A stretch of 64,000 nucleotides of DNA from Cyclaneusma minus (lineage: Eukaryota > Ascomycota > Leotiomycetes > Marthamycetales > Marthamycetaceae), in NCBI GenBank assembly GCA_037179335.1, contig JAKZHN010000002.1:930001-994000 (forward strand). The letters are read 5' to 3'. The notes under the pieces were generated by a model that had not been told where the DNA came from, made no database searches, and saw nothing but the letters and a program-made list of their open reading frames with translations. Positions 24,101-36,129 of the stretch are shown one piece after another. Position 1 is the stretch's first letter. Each line of letters opens with the position of its first letter. The position numbers and the translations under genes were made by a program.

Positions 24101-24271
24101 ACAGTGAGCCAGGATTTTATTATTCCATGTCGCTGATCACAAGGATAAGTGTTGCTGTGGGCCCTGGGCCATTTACCATATTTAGATAAGATTGGCAAAG
24201 CTAGTCCCACCAAATCAACTCCACTCCTGCACGTGGCTAACATGGAATAATTAAAATCCTGGCTCACTGTA
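24101..24271. mobile_element. 171-bp MITE with 31-bp inverted repeats and TA ends
   Basis: The left end (TACAGTGAGCCAGGATTTTA at 24101) is the reverse complement of the right end at 24271. The match extends 31/32 bases with a single-base indel. The interior (about 110 bp) is noncoding. A TA at each outer edge fits the target duplication of Tc1/mariner/pogo transposases, so this is a non-autonomous derivative. It sits between the FtsJ-like gene and its broken relative. No transposase is present in the window. Confidence 0.8.
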
Positions 24272-24864
24272 GCACCAGCGGCGATAAGATATCCATCCCC
24301 ACATCTCTAGCTGCACACGACCGCAGCGTCAACATGGAACAATTACACTGATTTTCAACCTACCAGAAGAATACAAAAGCGTGGACTTTGGGCCATCAAG
24401 TCATGACCGCAAGAGCGACTCAAGATTTACTTCAGGGTGTTAGGGTCTCTCGTTTCGCAGACCTCCAGGCTCGAGATTTTACTTTTACTTGGTCTGGAGC
24501 TTGAGTCTTGACAGTTGACACGGTGCTTGACACTTGGGATAGATAGCTTCAGGCGTTTTGTGTAAGGTCGAGATTTTAATATTAGAATAAAAAGTCAGAC
24601 AGGGCGTATGTCAAAATAATAGGTTATGAACAGGGTAGAAAAAAGGAATGGGCGTCTATTCAACCATCCAAATATAGTACATAGTTTCTTAATTCTTTTA
24701 GTTTTGGGAACTTCACCGTCTTGAGTCATCTCGCTTAAGAGAGAGATTTTAAAAGCTCCTCGATTGTGGGGAAACGTCCTTGATCATGCGTATCTTCCCG
24801 TTCCTCGTGGACCTGATACTTTGCCTCTACCGTCTCTTCCGCTTCTTCCGTTTCTCTTTGAGCC
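24272..24864. other. A/T-richer intergenic DNA
   Basis: No gene. A weak partial similarity to the MITE inner arm (ACATGGAACAATTACA near 24333) is visible but too short to call. Confidence 0.3.
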
Positions 24865-25186
24865 TTAAATAGTTTTCTCTCTTCCAATGCTTTGACTTGT
24901 ATCTCCCTCCCATATCGGTCGTCCTTTCACTGCAAGCTCATCACCAATTTCCTCGAGCATCTCCTGTATAATTGGAGACTTCCTGTGAGAGAACATCCCA
25001 GGTATGTCGTCCATGACACTTTTATCGAAGGTGTTCAGCAACCAAATATTTTTCCAGCTTGCGATCGCCTCAGCGGCTGCCATCGAATGCCGCCTGACGT
25101 TCCTCGCAATGAGAAAAAAATCGGACTTAGTGTTCAGGCTCGACGCTGGACCGGCAGCGTTGGCAATTATGGTATGTCAGAATAAC
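24865..25186 (-). pseudogene. Fragment of a second FtsJ-like gene
   Basis: The minus-strand frame reads DFFLIARNVRRHSMAAAEA, then ASWKNIWLLNTFDKSV and EMLEEIGDELAVKGRPIWE. It aligns collinearly with the last quarter of the 22447..23725 gene (QLIAKNVRRQSRAAQ, EDFLRDFGDEFAEMGRPVWE). About 300 upstream codons expected for a full gene are absent. The frame ends with a different short tail. It is a partial duplication or the remnant of a full copy, with substantial divergence, so not recent. Confidence 0.6.
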
Positions 25187-25759
25187 CACAGTCAATTCAG
25201 ATAAACCTGTCTCTTCGCGCACAGCAGTCATACTCACCTCAGCCGTGGCGAGGGAAAAGGGACGTCAGGTACTTACCCGTCTTGACGCTGCACTCACCTC
25301 GCAGTGAAAGATGAGCCAAAGACAATTCCCATAAGATAATACATACACATCTGAAGCCCAAACGAGAAGAGCCAACCGACAAGCTCCCACCCCAAGAAAC
25401 CAACCTTTTTACCCGTACATCCTTCCATACACATAACTTACAATTCACACAACCCACATAAAAACCCAGTAGCGGTCGGTAGTAGCCTCTTACTTGCAAA
25501 AGCCCCCAGCAGAATTCAACATTCAGCATCGACATTCTTAACCTATCCCATAATCAGTCGCAATCCACAAAACATAATTCATAAATACAACCAGCAACCC
25601 AGGGCTCAATCACCTCTTGCTATTCCACATTGGCACATTCAGCATCTCCTGTCATCCAACCTATCTCCCAATCAGTCACGCAACCCACAAACATAAATAC
25701 AACCCCAGGGCTCAATCACCTCGCTCAACAAGCCAAAACCTGCTTGCAACGAAAAAGAA
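25187..25759. repeat. Intergenic with a locally repeated sentence
   Basis: Two imperfect copies of a roughly 65-100 bp phrase occur at about 25550-25615 and 25675-25730. Shared strings include CAGGGCTCAATCACCTC and CACAAACATAAATACAACC. No gene. Confidence 0.45.
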
Positions 25760-27512
25760 TCATTTGAGCCCTGGAAAAGCAATACCACGCTCATCAGCAT
25801 ACTTCTTCGTCACCGCAGCCAGCGCCAACAGGCCAATCCAGCGCATCAGGGCTCCCTTGGCACTCTTACCGCCAAGGCCAAAGACGAGTCCGATGTAGTA
25901 GCCGAGCCCTTTGATCTCGTTGCCGGCGCGGTCGAAGTTGGGCTTGAGGGTTGATGTCATGCGGAATTTCTTGAGCTGTGAGGGGGGTGTTGTGTTAGCA
26001 TGTTGCTTCGATGTCGTTCAAGCTGGGGGTATCTCTGAAGCTTGGAGTTTGGAACTCGTGAAATCGAGATGTTGAGGTTTTGGAAGTCAGAGGAGGGAAG
26101 CTTACCTTGCCATCATAAGGCGGATACCTCACAGAAATCATACTCTCCACCCACGAAGGCGTCGTCGTCATACTCCTCCGATGCGTAAACGTATCAAAGC
26201 TCGCCTTCCCCCTATAAGCACCACTTCCCGAATCACCCACACCCCCAAAAGCCAGCGTCGGGATCGAGCCATGAAAGTAAGTATCATTCATACTCGCCCC
26301 ACCCGACGTGACCGAATTCACAATCTTCTCCATCTCCTGCTTGCTCCCAAACGTATACAAGCCCAACGGCGTCCTATGCACCTCATTCGCAATCCTGATC
26401 GCCTCATCCAAGTTATCAAACTTCAGCACCGGCATCAGGGGACCGAATGATTCGTCTTTGATCATTGAGTCTTCGTGCGAGTTTACGAGCACGACTGTGG
26501 GTTCGATGTAGTTTTGCGATTCGTCGACTTCGCCGCCGATGAGGATCTTGCCCTCGGAATCGTCGAGCATTTTCTTGATGCGGTGGAAGTGGCGGTTGTT
26601 CACAATGCGTGCATAGTCGGGGCTGTTCTTGATGCCCTTGGGGAAGAACTCCTTGAACGCAACACGCAGCTGGGCAATGAACTCGTCGAAGATCTCGCTG
26701 TCAATCAAAGTGTAGTTGTGACTGATGCACACCTGCCCGGCATTAAGCAGCTTTCCCCACAACAGTCTGCGGGCTGCAAGTCGAGCATCTGCATTTCTGG
26801 TGATGATGGCTGGGTTTCTGCCGCCAAGCTCCAAGCACACGGGCGTCAGAGTCTCGGCTGCTTTCTTTGCGATAATTGTGCCGACTTGTGCGTTTCCGGT
26901 GTAGAAGATCTTATCCCACTTCTCGTTCAGTAATGCTGTGGTCTCAGGAATGGCGCCGTTGACCATCTGGTATGCCTGCGGATCCAAATACTCCTCAATA
27001 ATCTTCGTCATAACCATCGCACTCGCCGACGCCACCTCACTCGGCTTAACCACCGCCGTGCACCCCGCCGCCAGAGCACCAACCAGCGGTCCCAGCGTAA
27101 GCTGAATAGGAAAGTTGTATGCGCCGATAATCAACACAGCACCCAACGGCTCCTTCTTGATTCTCGCATTCATAGCCAACATAGCGAAAGGAATATCGGG
27201 AGCTTTCTCGTCCTTGACCCATTTGGCAAGGTTTTTGGTCACGAAGACAATGTCGTTCTTGACCCAGTCGACTTCGGACATGTAGGCTTCGAAGGTGGGC
27301 TTGCCGAGGTCTTTGTTCATGGCTGCGACGAGGGCGTCGCTGTAGTCTGTGAGGCCCCAGTAGAGGGCAGCGAGTTGCTTGAGGCGGTATTTGAGGGGCT
27401 TGGTGATGCCGCTGTTGTAGGTTTGGCGGACGGTGGTGCATTTGGAGGAGATGGATTCGAGGGGGGTGGCCTCGAAGGGCGGAATCGTCGCAGGCTTTGC
27501 AGTGGAAGCCAT
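25760..27512 (-). CDS. Membrane-anchored class 3 fatty aldehyde dehydrogenase
   Basis: Oxidises long-chain aldehydes to acids with NAD(P)+, typically on ER, peroxisome or lipid-droplet membranes. The two exons complement(25760..25975, 26106..27512) give 540 aa. The 130-bp intron (GTAAGC...TCACAG) is in phase 0. The cofactor and substrate motifs are present: IIGAYNFPIQLTLGPL, Glu228 in CLELGGRNPAII and the catalytic Cys262 in LNAGQVCISH. Late blocks are SFGPLMPVLKF and NDTYFHGSIPTLAFGG. The second exon adds a short tail with a hydrophobic helix (ALMRWIGLLALAAVTKKY) suited to membrane anchoring, typical of ALDH3-like Hfd proteins. Without the splice this tail would be missed. The start is the first ATG. 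Confidence 0.93.
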
Positions 27513-28282
27513 GATGTCGACTGAGTAGTTTGGAGAGTGGAAGATTTGATTGTACGGAGCGATCTGAGCTCTTTAACTGTTGTTCAATTGATCAGCTGTG
27601 GTCGGAGAAAGAAGGTTGTGAAGTATTCTAATTACATATAATGATGCAATTTAACGAGCGGGGTACAGTTCGTTCTTCAATCTTCCGAAAGTTCCGTCCA
27701 GAGGAAGTTTCGAGCAACTCTGAAGGGTATCAAGGTTGTAGGAAAGTCTTGGGAGCGCGAGTTCACTGCGAATCAAGAGAATTTAAGAAAGAGAACGTCG
27801 GGGGCGGCACATGGCGTGAGGTTGAAATAGCTCTCTCCGCACTAATAACCTCGGCCGAGAGCTTGGTGGCACAGATGTGCAAGGGTCGAGGTTCATCCGA
27901 TTCGTCCGTATGCGCTCTGATCGTCGGGGTGCATCGACCCCCCAAAATGTCCTCGTCTGGGGAAGATCGACAGATGGTCCAACTTCGCGCCGATTATGCC
28001 CAGAGTTGACATGAAATCAAAGAATGCACAGTGCATTCTAAAACCAAGATAAGAACCTGGTTATTCGAAGTTGGGTCATCAAGATGACCGACATACATCA
28101 CCAGCCCAGCGACAGCTGAGGACATATTTTTCTCGGATTGCATTTTGGCCCCCCCTGACCCTCAAACGGCCAAGCTCCCAGATCGAGAAGGTCGACAGTA
28201 CTCTGCCCCACCAAACTGTTGGACGTCTGATTATTGATCGTCTAGAGTGCGTTTTTGTATATACAGCTTCCACCATACTCTC
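27513..28282. other. Aldehyde dehydrogenase upstream region
   Basis: No supported gene. It is probably the promoter of the ALDH gene followed by the 3' flank of the mS35 gene. Confidence 0.4.
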
Positions 28283-29458
28283 CTATCGTCGGGCACCAGC
28301 TCCCTTTCCGCCCCTTTGAACAGGAACCATCTCAGGCTCAGCCGCCTTAGCCGCGGCTTGTCTCTCTAACGCTGCCTCGATTTGTCTGACCCCATCTCCC
28401 AGTTGACCGGCGTTCTCAAGCTTCGTGTCTCTCAATGCTGCTTGTGCCCGGTAATTCTGGAGGAATTGCTGCCGCTGTTCAGTCATCCTCCACTCCTTGG
28501 GAAATTTTATTACGGGCTTGAATTTGTGGTGGCGGAAATCGAATGGCACGTCTGCAAAGGTGTCTGTAGGGTCCTGTAAAGCGCTTTAGCATGTATCCCC
28601 ATTCGATATTGTGAAATGAAACATACCCGTGCTTCAGCGAGCAACTTGTCAATCATGTCTCCCAAGTAACGCTTGTTCTGAGCCTGACTCGAGAACATCT
28701 CACAGCTCATCTTGGCAATCTCAGTTTCCGGGTTGTATCGTGGTCCCAGAAGCTTGATCAGTTTTGACAGTTGCACATCCGTAAGGTCTGGCATGTCAGC
28801 CGGGCAAAACTCCATCACCACTTTCTTCTCTGCCGGATGATGCTCGCCCATATAAGTCGTGTACCTGAATCTCAGGACTTCTTCTGCCGATGGAGGAACG
28901 AACTCCTTTGCAAATTCTGTGAGGCCAGTCAGAACGTATTTTCGGATGTATAAATGTAGCGCGCAACGTACTCGTCAGTCGCGGCATCTCCCAAGCTGCC
29001 AACCTCATGTACTCTCGCAGCTCCTGATGCTGCATCAATTCGGCATGCGCCATACTCGTAATATCATCACCCTCGAACTCATCATCACCAGGCAGACCCA
29101 AATTCCCCTCGCCCAGCTCTCCCTCAGCCATCAGCCCAACATCCTTCTTCTCCTTCACGACCTGATACTCGTAGCTATCAAAGCTCTCCTCCTTCGCATC
29201 CTCGAACTCCTCGTCGATCTCCTTATGCTCGTCGATTTGCGTCTGGAGCCGACGGTCCAATTCCCGATCTTTGGGGAATTTCAGGTCGGGCTCGGGGACA
29301 TACCAGTCGGGATGGTTTCCTCCCGCTTGGTTTCGGATCGCGCTGGTGCTGAAGGCGGAGGCATGGCGCGGGATTGTTTTGTATTGGGTGAGCTGCCGGC
29401 TGCAGCTGCGGCAGATGGATGCTGAGCATCTCCTGGCCGCGAAGGAGAGGGGCTGCAT
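28283..29458 (-). CDS. RSM24: Mitochondrial small-subunit ribosomal protein mS35 (Rsm24-like)
   Basis: A component of the mitochondrial ribosome 37S subunit. The three exons complement(28283..28573, 28627..28916, 28972..29458) give 355 aa. The introns are 53 and 55 bp with GTATGT and GTACGT donors. The N-terminus (MQPLSFAARRCSASICRSCS, then FSTSAIRN) is a basic, Ser-rich mitochondrial presequence. The conserved core is MPRLTKFAKEFVPPS, LRFRYTTYMGEHHPAEKKVV, EFCPADMPDLTDVQ and KLIKLLGPRYNPETEIAKMS, which matches the MRP-S28/mS35 domain. The C-terminus has an Ala/Gln-rich helix ending GGKGAGARR. Splicing joins MPRLT and KFAKEF across the 55-bp intron. Confidence 0.9.
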
Positions 29459-30298
29459 GGTGGGTGGGCGAGCAATGGATAATTGCTCGACTTCGAGATG
29501 GGAATTGGCCGGAATCTCGAAATAATTTGGATCGCGGTTTCAGCCTTGGGATTGAGGCTTAGATTTGCGAACACGTGAGCTCGGGCCTTTGTATTCCCGA
29601 TCTCGGCAAGTCTCCCGAGTGACAGACAGCACGATCGGAAAGCTTCCGAGAATCGATTGCTCGAGGACCGCAAAGCGTATACCATGGAATGTTTGTTTTC
29701 TACAAATTCTACAGATTATTCACTTGCCAAATGAATCTATAAAGGTCACAGAATCATACGAGTTGGTCAAAGAATAAATATTCAATTGCTTGGGAGCAAC
29801 ATAATAGCACCAAAAGCCGATAGAGTACCTTGGCCAGCTCTGTTCCCAGTGGTCCTTGGCTTTTACCAAGTGCCTTATATAGAATAACGGGCACGCTAAC
29901 AAAAACGCACAATAATGATCACCAAGTACTATGAAATAGCATATCCTGTCGATTACCTACTTAAATACTATGCAGATGCGACTGATTTCCCTCGCTCCTA
30001 ATCTTTTGCGTATTAAATCGAGCCCAAGCTCCCAGCGACAGATAAGCCCGTCGAGCCAATCTTTCTCACCACTATGCTTCCTTTCACCAGTTCCAACATT
30101 TGCTGTCATTTCACTATCTGCTCACCAATGCATCTCGCCTCCCGTCTTTACGTGTAAAATCCACACGCTCATGAAAGCGCGTCTCTACCGCCCGCAACTC
30201 CCATCCAAAAACACCACACTCCGCAACCACGCGCCCCCACAGTCCGCACTCCAATTCACAACCCAAACCCACGACCCCAATTCCAAACTTCATTCACA
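29459..30298. promoter_or_regulatory. Divergent promoter region of mS35 and ALG13
   Basis: The two genes point away from each other across about 840 bp. No coding frame is convincing. The right half becomes C/A-rich toward the ALG13 start. Confidence 0.4.
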
Positions 30299-31093
30299 AT
30301 GTCCATCTCCCGCCCCACCCGCATCTGTTTCGTCACAATCGGCGCAACCGCCGCCTTCACCGATCTCCTCCTAGCCGCCCTCGACTGCGACTTCCTTGCC
30401 CTCCTCGCCGACAGCGGCTACACGAAGCTCAGAGTCCAGTGCGGTCCGGACCTTCAGCTCTTCCGGAAGAAGCTTGATGAGCTGGACTATGCCGACGAGA
30501 TCCCTGTGGGCCTCACTATCAGCGGCTTTGACTACCTCGCCAATGGACTGATTGATGAGATGGCGGCTTGCAAGGGCGATCTGAGTGACAACAGACGTGA
30601 AGGTGTGGTTATTGCTCATGCTGGTAAGTTCACCTCAACCACGACTTCGCATCCACAACCCCACCATCCCAACCTCGCGTTTGCAGCTTCGCGTCTCAAA
30701 TTCACTTCACCTCACTAACCCCTCCCCCCCCCCCCCCCAGGCGCCGGCACCATCCTCGACGCCATGCGCATCTCCACCCCCCTCATCGTCATCCCCAACC
30801 CCACCCTCCTCGACAACCACCAAGCCGAACTAGCCCACGAGCTCGAGAAGCAAGGCTACGTCACCGCCGGCACCGTCACCGACCTCTCAACCGCCCTTCG
30901 CAAAGCCGACAAACTCTCCTCCGCCCGCCAAGTCTGGCCCCCTGCCCCTGTTTGCAACTTTGGCAAACTTTTGAGCGATTCGTATATGACGAAGGAGCAG
31001 CAGAAGGAGGTGAAGGAGAAGCATGAGAAGGCCATGATGGAGTCGACTGAGTGGGTTAACAGGGAGGGTGAGGTTATGGGACGTTTGGACTGA
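30299..31093 (+). CDS. ALG13: UDP-GlcNAc transferase catalytic subunit
   Basis: With membrane partner Alg14, adds the second GlcNAc to dolichol-PP-GlcNAc on the cytosolic ER face. The two exons 30299..30623 and 30741..31093 give 225 aa. The intron (GTAAGT...CCCAG, 117 bp, poly-C before the acceptor) is in phase 1. The N-terminal Rossmann start is RICFVTIGATAAFTDLL. The nucleotide-sugar block is GVVIAHAGAGTILDAM, then TPLIVIPNPTLLDNHQAELA, diagnostic of Alg13. The conserved TVGAT-type motif appears here as TIGATAAF. No membrane segment is visible, as expected for the soluble subunit. The C-terminus is a charged helix. Confidence 0.93.
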
Positions 31094-31970
31094 GGTGGTG
31101 CTGTTGCCAGTGTATGGCAAACTGGTTTGATCTTGGCTGGCATGTTGTGGGCTGGGAGAAACATTCTGACACGACAAGCACTGGACACATCATGGCAGTT
31201 AAAGGCGTTTGGGGGATTCATTTTCAGGTGTTTGACAGGCTTTGATATGGCAAGGATCTGGGTCTTTGACAAAAAGCATGTACACCGATATGGCGTTCTG
31301 GTTCTGGCAAATATGGATGGGCCTTGTCACTTCACTGCATATCATTTCGGAAAGTTCACAATACCCTGTCAGTTCGTCATTTCACAAGGAGGCCTACAGC
31401 AAGGCTAGGATAGAGAAATACATATGACATGACATGTCTTTTCTCACACCACGAATACTTTCAAACTACCTTATGTAATGCTTTCCAGCCAAGATCATCA
31501 GTGCTGTTTGTATGCCACATGTGCCCAAAACCAGCCTCCGGGAAATACCTGAGCGAAAAAAGAAAAGGCAAAAGAGAAACTGAGCCTCCTGGGAGAGAGG
31601 ACTCGAACACTGTTAGATGGTCGCGCGTTTTTCAACCGGGGCGACACAAGTTCACAATGTGCTACCACACAAGTCGCCCCTACTACTTTGCCAGAAAGCT
31701 TTTCGTTTTCTGAAATGATCGATGAGTGCTGACGACATGATTCGATATATATATATATATATATGCTCAGATCTTGTTTAATGGCCGGAAACAGGAAAAA
31801 GAAAGCTCGACTCCTACCGAACTCTGTAGGACAGACCAGATTATTGAGCTCTTTGTGTTATATAACCGCGCTTAGTAAGTTGTCCAAAGCAATATCTGTA
31901 TCGCTCAAATTGATTATATACAGCAACCCCATTCCTGCATGTACATCATCCAAAGCATCATCCATTACAC
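31094..31970. other. Convergent 3' flanks, (TA)n run
   Basis: No gene. A TA microsatellite lies at about 31746-31764. An 8-bp GC-rich inverted pair (GGGGCGAC/GTCGCCCC) lies at about 31639-31680. Confidence 0.4.
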
Positions 31971-33534
31971 TCAAGCCTGCCCACTAGGATCCCCCGCCAA
32001 CGCCGTCAAATTCCTATTCCCCGTCTTAATATACTGTTTCTCCTTCGGCAGCTTCTCAATAACATCCAGCCCTAGCCCCAACGTATCATTAACCACCTGT
32101 TTCGGCGTCAGCGCCAACCATTGCGCGACGCTAATATCCGTAAACTTTGGCGCCTGCAACACCTCCAAAAACACAACATCCTCCGTGCCCGTGTTTTCAA
32201 TATAATGTGAGTTTGCGACTGGGATGTAGCCGACATCGCCGGCGCTAAAATCGAATGTGCGGGCGGAAGAGGGTGCGTCGAAGACGGTAATGCGCGCAGT
32301 GCCGGAGAGGAAGTAGTTCCATTCGTCGCTGGTGAGGTGCCAGTGCATTTCGCGCATGGCGCCGGGTTGGACGGTAACGAGCGCGGCGGCGAAGTTGCTG
32401 GCGATGGGGAAGGTGGTGGTGTCGATGATTTTTACGGAACCTCCGGGGACGACGTAGGGGGCTTGCTGGGAGAAGTGGTAGGTGTAGCTGTTCTCAATGG
32501 GCAAAATGCCTGCTGGTCCGGTGGTATTCTGTTCGGAGATATTGGACGGCGCGGGTGTGCCGGTGAAGATATAGAGCTGGTCGGTGGGCAAAGCATCGAA
32601 GGTCTCCACGGGTGTACCGAAGTTTTTAGAAAGCACTTCTTTGGGGTTGCGCAGCATCATTTCGGTGGCGAGGAAGGTGGCGTCTTCGGAGAAATCGCCC
32701 TCATCGAATACGAGAAGGAATTCGACACCTTCGTCCAGTGCTTGGATCGAATGTGGGACGCCGGCGGGGAAAAACCATACGTCGCCGGCGGAGATGTCGT
32801 CGATGAAGCTTTCGCCGTTCTCGTTCATTGCTGCCAGGCGCACGCTGCCTTTCAGTACGAGGGACCATTCGCTGGCTGTGTGCCAGTGAAGCTCGCGGTA
32901 GGCGTGCGGGGCGAGGCGCATGTCGACACCGGCCATGGCAGTAGCTCGGGGGAGGTTATTGGTGTTCTGTTGGCGGGCCCAGCCGGATTGCTTTCCTGTG
33001 CCGAAGCGGTTGTGGGAGAGGGCTAGAGGCCACTGGGCTTGGTCGACGCTGCCACTGTCTGTACTTGGTGGCGCCAAGAGATCGGAATTGAGTTTGTCGT
33101 AAGCGTAGGTCCCTAGGTGATTGTCAGTAGGTGCTGAAGAAACGTTAGTTGTGACAAAACTGACTTGGCCCAGGGTCTGTCTGTCCTCCAGTACCGCGGA
33201 GAGGTTGTGGGTTGGCGACACTGTTGAAATCGAGATATAGTCCAAGATCCGATGGGGCCTCTTGTCCATTGACGAGTTCGTAGTCAGACTCTGGCACCAT
33301 GGCGCTGTCTCCGCCCGTGACTGGCGTCGGTGGCGCAGCTTCTCCTAGGAGTGATTCGTCTCCATACAGAGAGCCAGAGACAGCTGTGGCAGTGGGAGCC
33401 GCCGACGAGGGAGAAATGCCACCTACTGGGCCGCTGTTCCCCGGGTTGGCCATTTGAGGAGCTGGGAGAGCAAAGCTCCCAGGAATGAGGCCAGTGGCCA
33501 CAAGGGCAGCCGCGATGCCTGTAGTTGTCTTCAT
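31971..33534 (-). CDS. Secreted bicupin oxalate decarboxylase
   Basis: Converts oxalate to formate and CO2 using Mn2+; extracellular. The two exons complement(31971..33112, 33165..33534) give 503 aa. The 52-bp intron (GTCAGT...CCTAG) joins TDPGP to RTYAYDKLN, matching the family's DPGPR segment. The signal peptide is MKTTTGIAAALVATGLIPGS followed by FALPAP. Cupin 1 carries His199 and His201 in HWHTASEW with Glu205, and VPHSI. Cupin 2 carries His380 and His382 in HWHLTSDEW with Glu387, and NSHYIE. Two intact metal sites in HxH...E form support activity. A second acceptor 18 nt upstream of the chosen one is possible and would add PTDNHL. Confidence 0.94.
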
Positions 33535-36129
33535 GGTGAGAAAATAGGATCAAGAGACTGACTGAGAAAGAAAAGAGAAAGAAGCTCAAGCTGGGCACTT
33601 GCGCCATCATATAATCTCGAAGCCGACACTTGCCCCGCGCCACTGTCTAGGATTAGAACAAAATTCCATCATAGCCAGGGCAGTTCCGGTCCAGGTCATT
33701 GGACGGAATTCGAGGAAGTAAATAGTACTACTTGGACCTCTGGTTGTGACGGCTCTCTCGGGTCAAGGGTGACTTCACCAGGTAGGTACTTGGAGGTTCG
33801 GGCTGCAGATGCAATGCAGTACAGATATGCATACCGAAGACACATTGTGTCAAGTTGAAATAGAAAAGCAATAATATACCGAGAGATTCAGACATCTTGG
33901 TGAGTTCAATGCTATAATTCATGACACCACTGCCTACCTAGCGCTTGGTGGAGGCTCGAATCTAGACTGATTGAGATAGGTCCCGCAAGCACTGCTGGGT
34001 CCCAACTGCCGACATAGCCATTTTGGATGATGTAACGCGAATTCATTTCCTGAGAGGAGAGGCGAAAGCTTTGACAAATGCTCACAATTAGCCGTCTTGA
34101 AACTTGCATTTCCGAAAGCTGCCAGACCTTGCGAACAAATGTGCCGTGGGGCCCGGCGGATTCAAGGTCGCGGTCAGCATGGTGGATGAATGCACCGACT
34201 GGGGTTTGACTGACGCGTGCTCGACGGGGAACGGGCAACGGCAGTGCTGTGGGTGTGCGCAGGGTGTCAAAACAAACTGCTAACTCCGGATGAAGCGAGT
34301 AGTTCTCGTCCTGTGCCACTCAAGCTGTTCTGCCAGATGCTGGACTTCGACTGTCGTGATATGTCGACAAGGTTTGGAGAACGGTTGTCGTCAAAAGGTT
34401 TCACAGCCTTCGGCGCTTGGCTTTCTTGGCTGTCATGGTTCCCCAGACTTGGCATCTGTGACATCTGTGATATGATTTGTGGCTCTTGAGCTTGGCTTTG
34501 ACGTCGGGCGATCAAATCTGATACCATAGCTTGGGTGGCTTTTGCGTGTAACAATCCGGGAGCCGCACTTCGTAGGGCTTGACGACACGAAGTTGAGAGC
34601 CATTTTGTCCCTGGAGCTGGCTGGAGCCCACGTTCTGCTGGCAGCTGTTGTGCCGTGGCGTTGTGAACCACGAAGCACGATGAGGAGTTTTCCAGTTTAG
34701 CGCATCTTGTATTCATCCGAAGATACGAGCATGTGAAGACCGGGCTCTCGGACCTCCGAATTTCTCCATCGATTACCGAAGGAAATTCTCACAGCAAATG
34801 ACAACATCTTTGTTGCACAGCAGCTCCATTTACCCGTTCTCCTGACCCCTCACAAGACGGAAGTCTTAATCGATAGGTTCCCACGATTTACCACGACCGT
34901 TGAGAGTTGAGACCGAACTTCGGCTGATCGCTGCGGCCGCGTGGCACCCACTCCAGGGTACATGTATCGAACACAGTCGAAGGCCGAAACGAATCGTCCG
35001 TAACCCTGGCTTTCGCAATGTGGGGACTGGAGTCGATGGACCAACGGGCGCTGCCGCAAGACGTTGCTTATCCCAACGTCGGCTGATGTCACCTGAAAAG
35101 GATGGACTCATTGGTGGAGATAGCAAGATCCCCTCTTCTGCACGGCTCATTTGAACATCGAATTTCGTGCCCTTCGCTTCTCTCACCCTTCTTGACCTTC
35201 TCACCGACATCCCCCAATCATCCACGCGACGAATCCATCCCCTGTGAGAAGCCCCGCCCCTTCCTCTCGCCGAAAAGACTCAGCTTGCGCGTCACGGGTT
35301 CTAGACCCAGGTGACATGGCACGTGAAGGGCTGGAAAAATGTTGAGTTGGGTCCTAGAGCCAGGGTTCGACTTCGCCAGCCGGCTTTGTAGAAGCCTCTC
35401 CACCGAGGAGGCGTTTACCGCTGGAAGTTTCCGTTTTTGCGCAGAGAATTGTGAGGAAGGTTGGATGGGTAGAATCGGACTTGTAGGTCCTGAGATTCGC
35501 ATGAGCCGCGCGAGCCGCGGATGTCTGCTAGGACCAGTGCGTAGTGGGCACTGAGCATTTGTAGGCCATCTTCACTGGCTTTGTCTTCCTTGGTTCTCCA
35601 TGTTCCACAGAACTGGGATGAACTGACTGCGTACTTCACTTCTTCACCTCTCTCGTCTTGTTGATCTGGCTTACCTTTATCTGCTTGAAGACTTGGATTT
35701 TTTTGCATCAGGACTTCCTGCAAGCATGTCATCAACGGATCAGGTCGTTGCAACAGGACTCTCAAGTTCAATAGGCAAGTGTTACGCTGGCAAGGCTTGT
35801 CAAGTACATGTAAGTTCACAAATTTCACACAAATTCAGATGGCAATGATCGCAGGAGACAGGTTCCATTTTCAACCGCTGGTTTTATCTAAGAAAGGACA
35901 ACAAAAAGCAGCAGCAACAAAAAGAAGGCCCGGGGCCACAGAAAGCAGAACGCAACAAGCACGAAACGACCCAGAAGAACTCGCAAGACGCCACAAATCC
36001 ACCCATGTGGTCCAGCCAGCCAGAGCCCAGGAGCGACACTTCCACTCCGAGCTTCAGGGGAACATGGTCCTTCACGCTCCCATCGGAAGGCCACCCCTAG
36101 GCTCTGCTGCTGCCACTTCTCATCTCCAT
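33535..36129. other. Gene-poor stretch
   Basis: Apart from one weak minus-strand frame (34267..34716, listed separately) I see no coding evidence. Frames overlap on both strands without motifs. The right part (35880-36060) is rich in A/G then C. Confidence 0.4.
34267..34716 (-). CDS. Possible hypothetical protein (weak)
   Basis: A 149-codon open frame with an ATG start. The product is Ser/Gln-rich and probably disordered (for example RRQSQAQEPQIISQMSQMPS). No motif, no partner exon and no recognisable family. A chance frame cannot be excluded. Confidence 0.22.
   Translation of the reverse strand: MNTRCAKLENSSSCFVVHNATAQQLPAERGLQPAPGTKWLSTSCRQALRSAAPGLLHAKATQAMVSDLIARRQSQAQEPQIISQMSQMPSLGNHDSQESQAPKAVKPFDDNRSPNLVDISRQSKSSIWQNSLSGTGRELLASSGVSSLF

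Noticed and set aside
28859..29425. Plus-strand frame of 188 codons
   Set aside because: Antisense to the mS35 first exon.
31590..31680. tRNA-like signal on the minus strand (GTTCGAGTCC box, GTGTGGTAGCACA D-arm-like piece)
   Set aside because: The T-stem does not pair around TTCGAGT, and no 5' acceptor strand complementary to TCTCCCAGG exists at the right distance. Probably chance words plus a small GC inverted pair.
32337..33026. Plus-strand open frame of 229 codons
   Set aside because: Antisense shadow of the oxalate decarboxylase exon, with no independent motifs.
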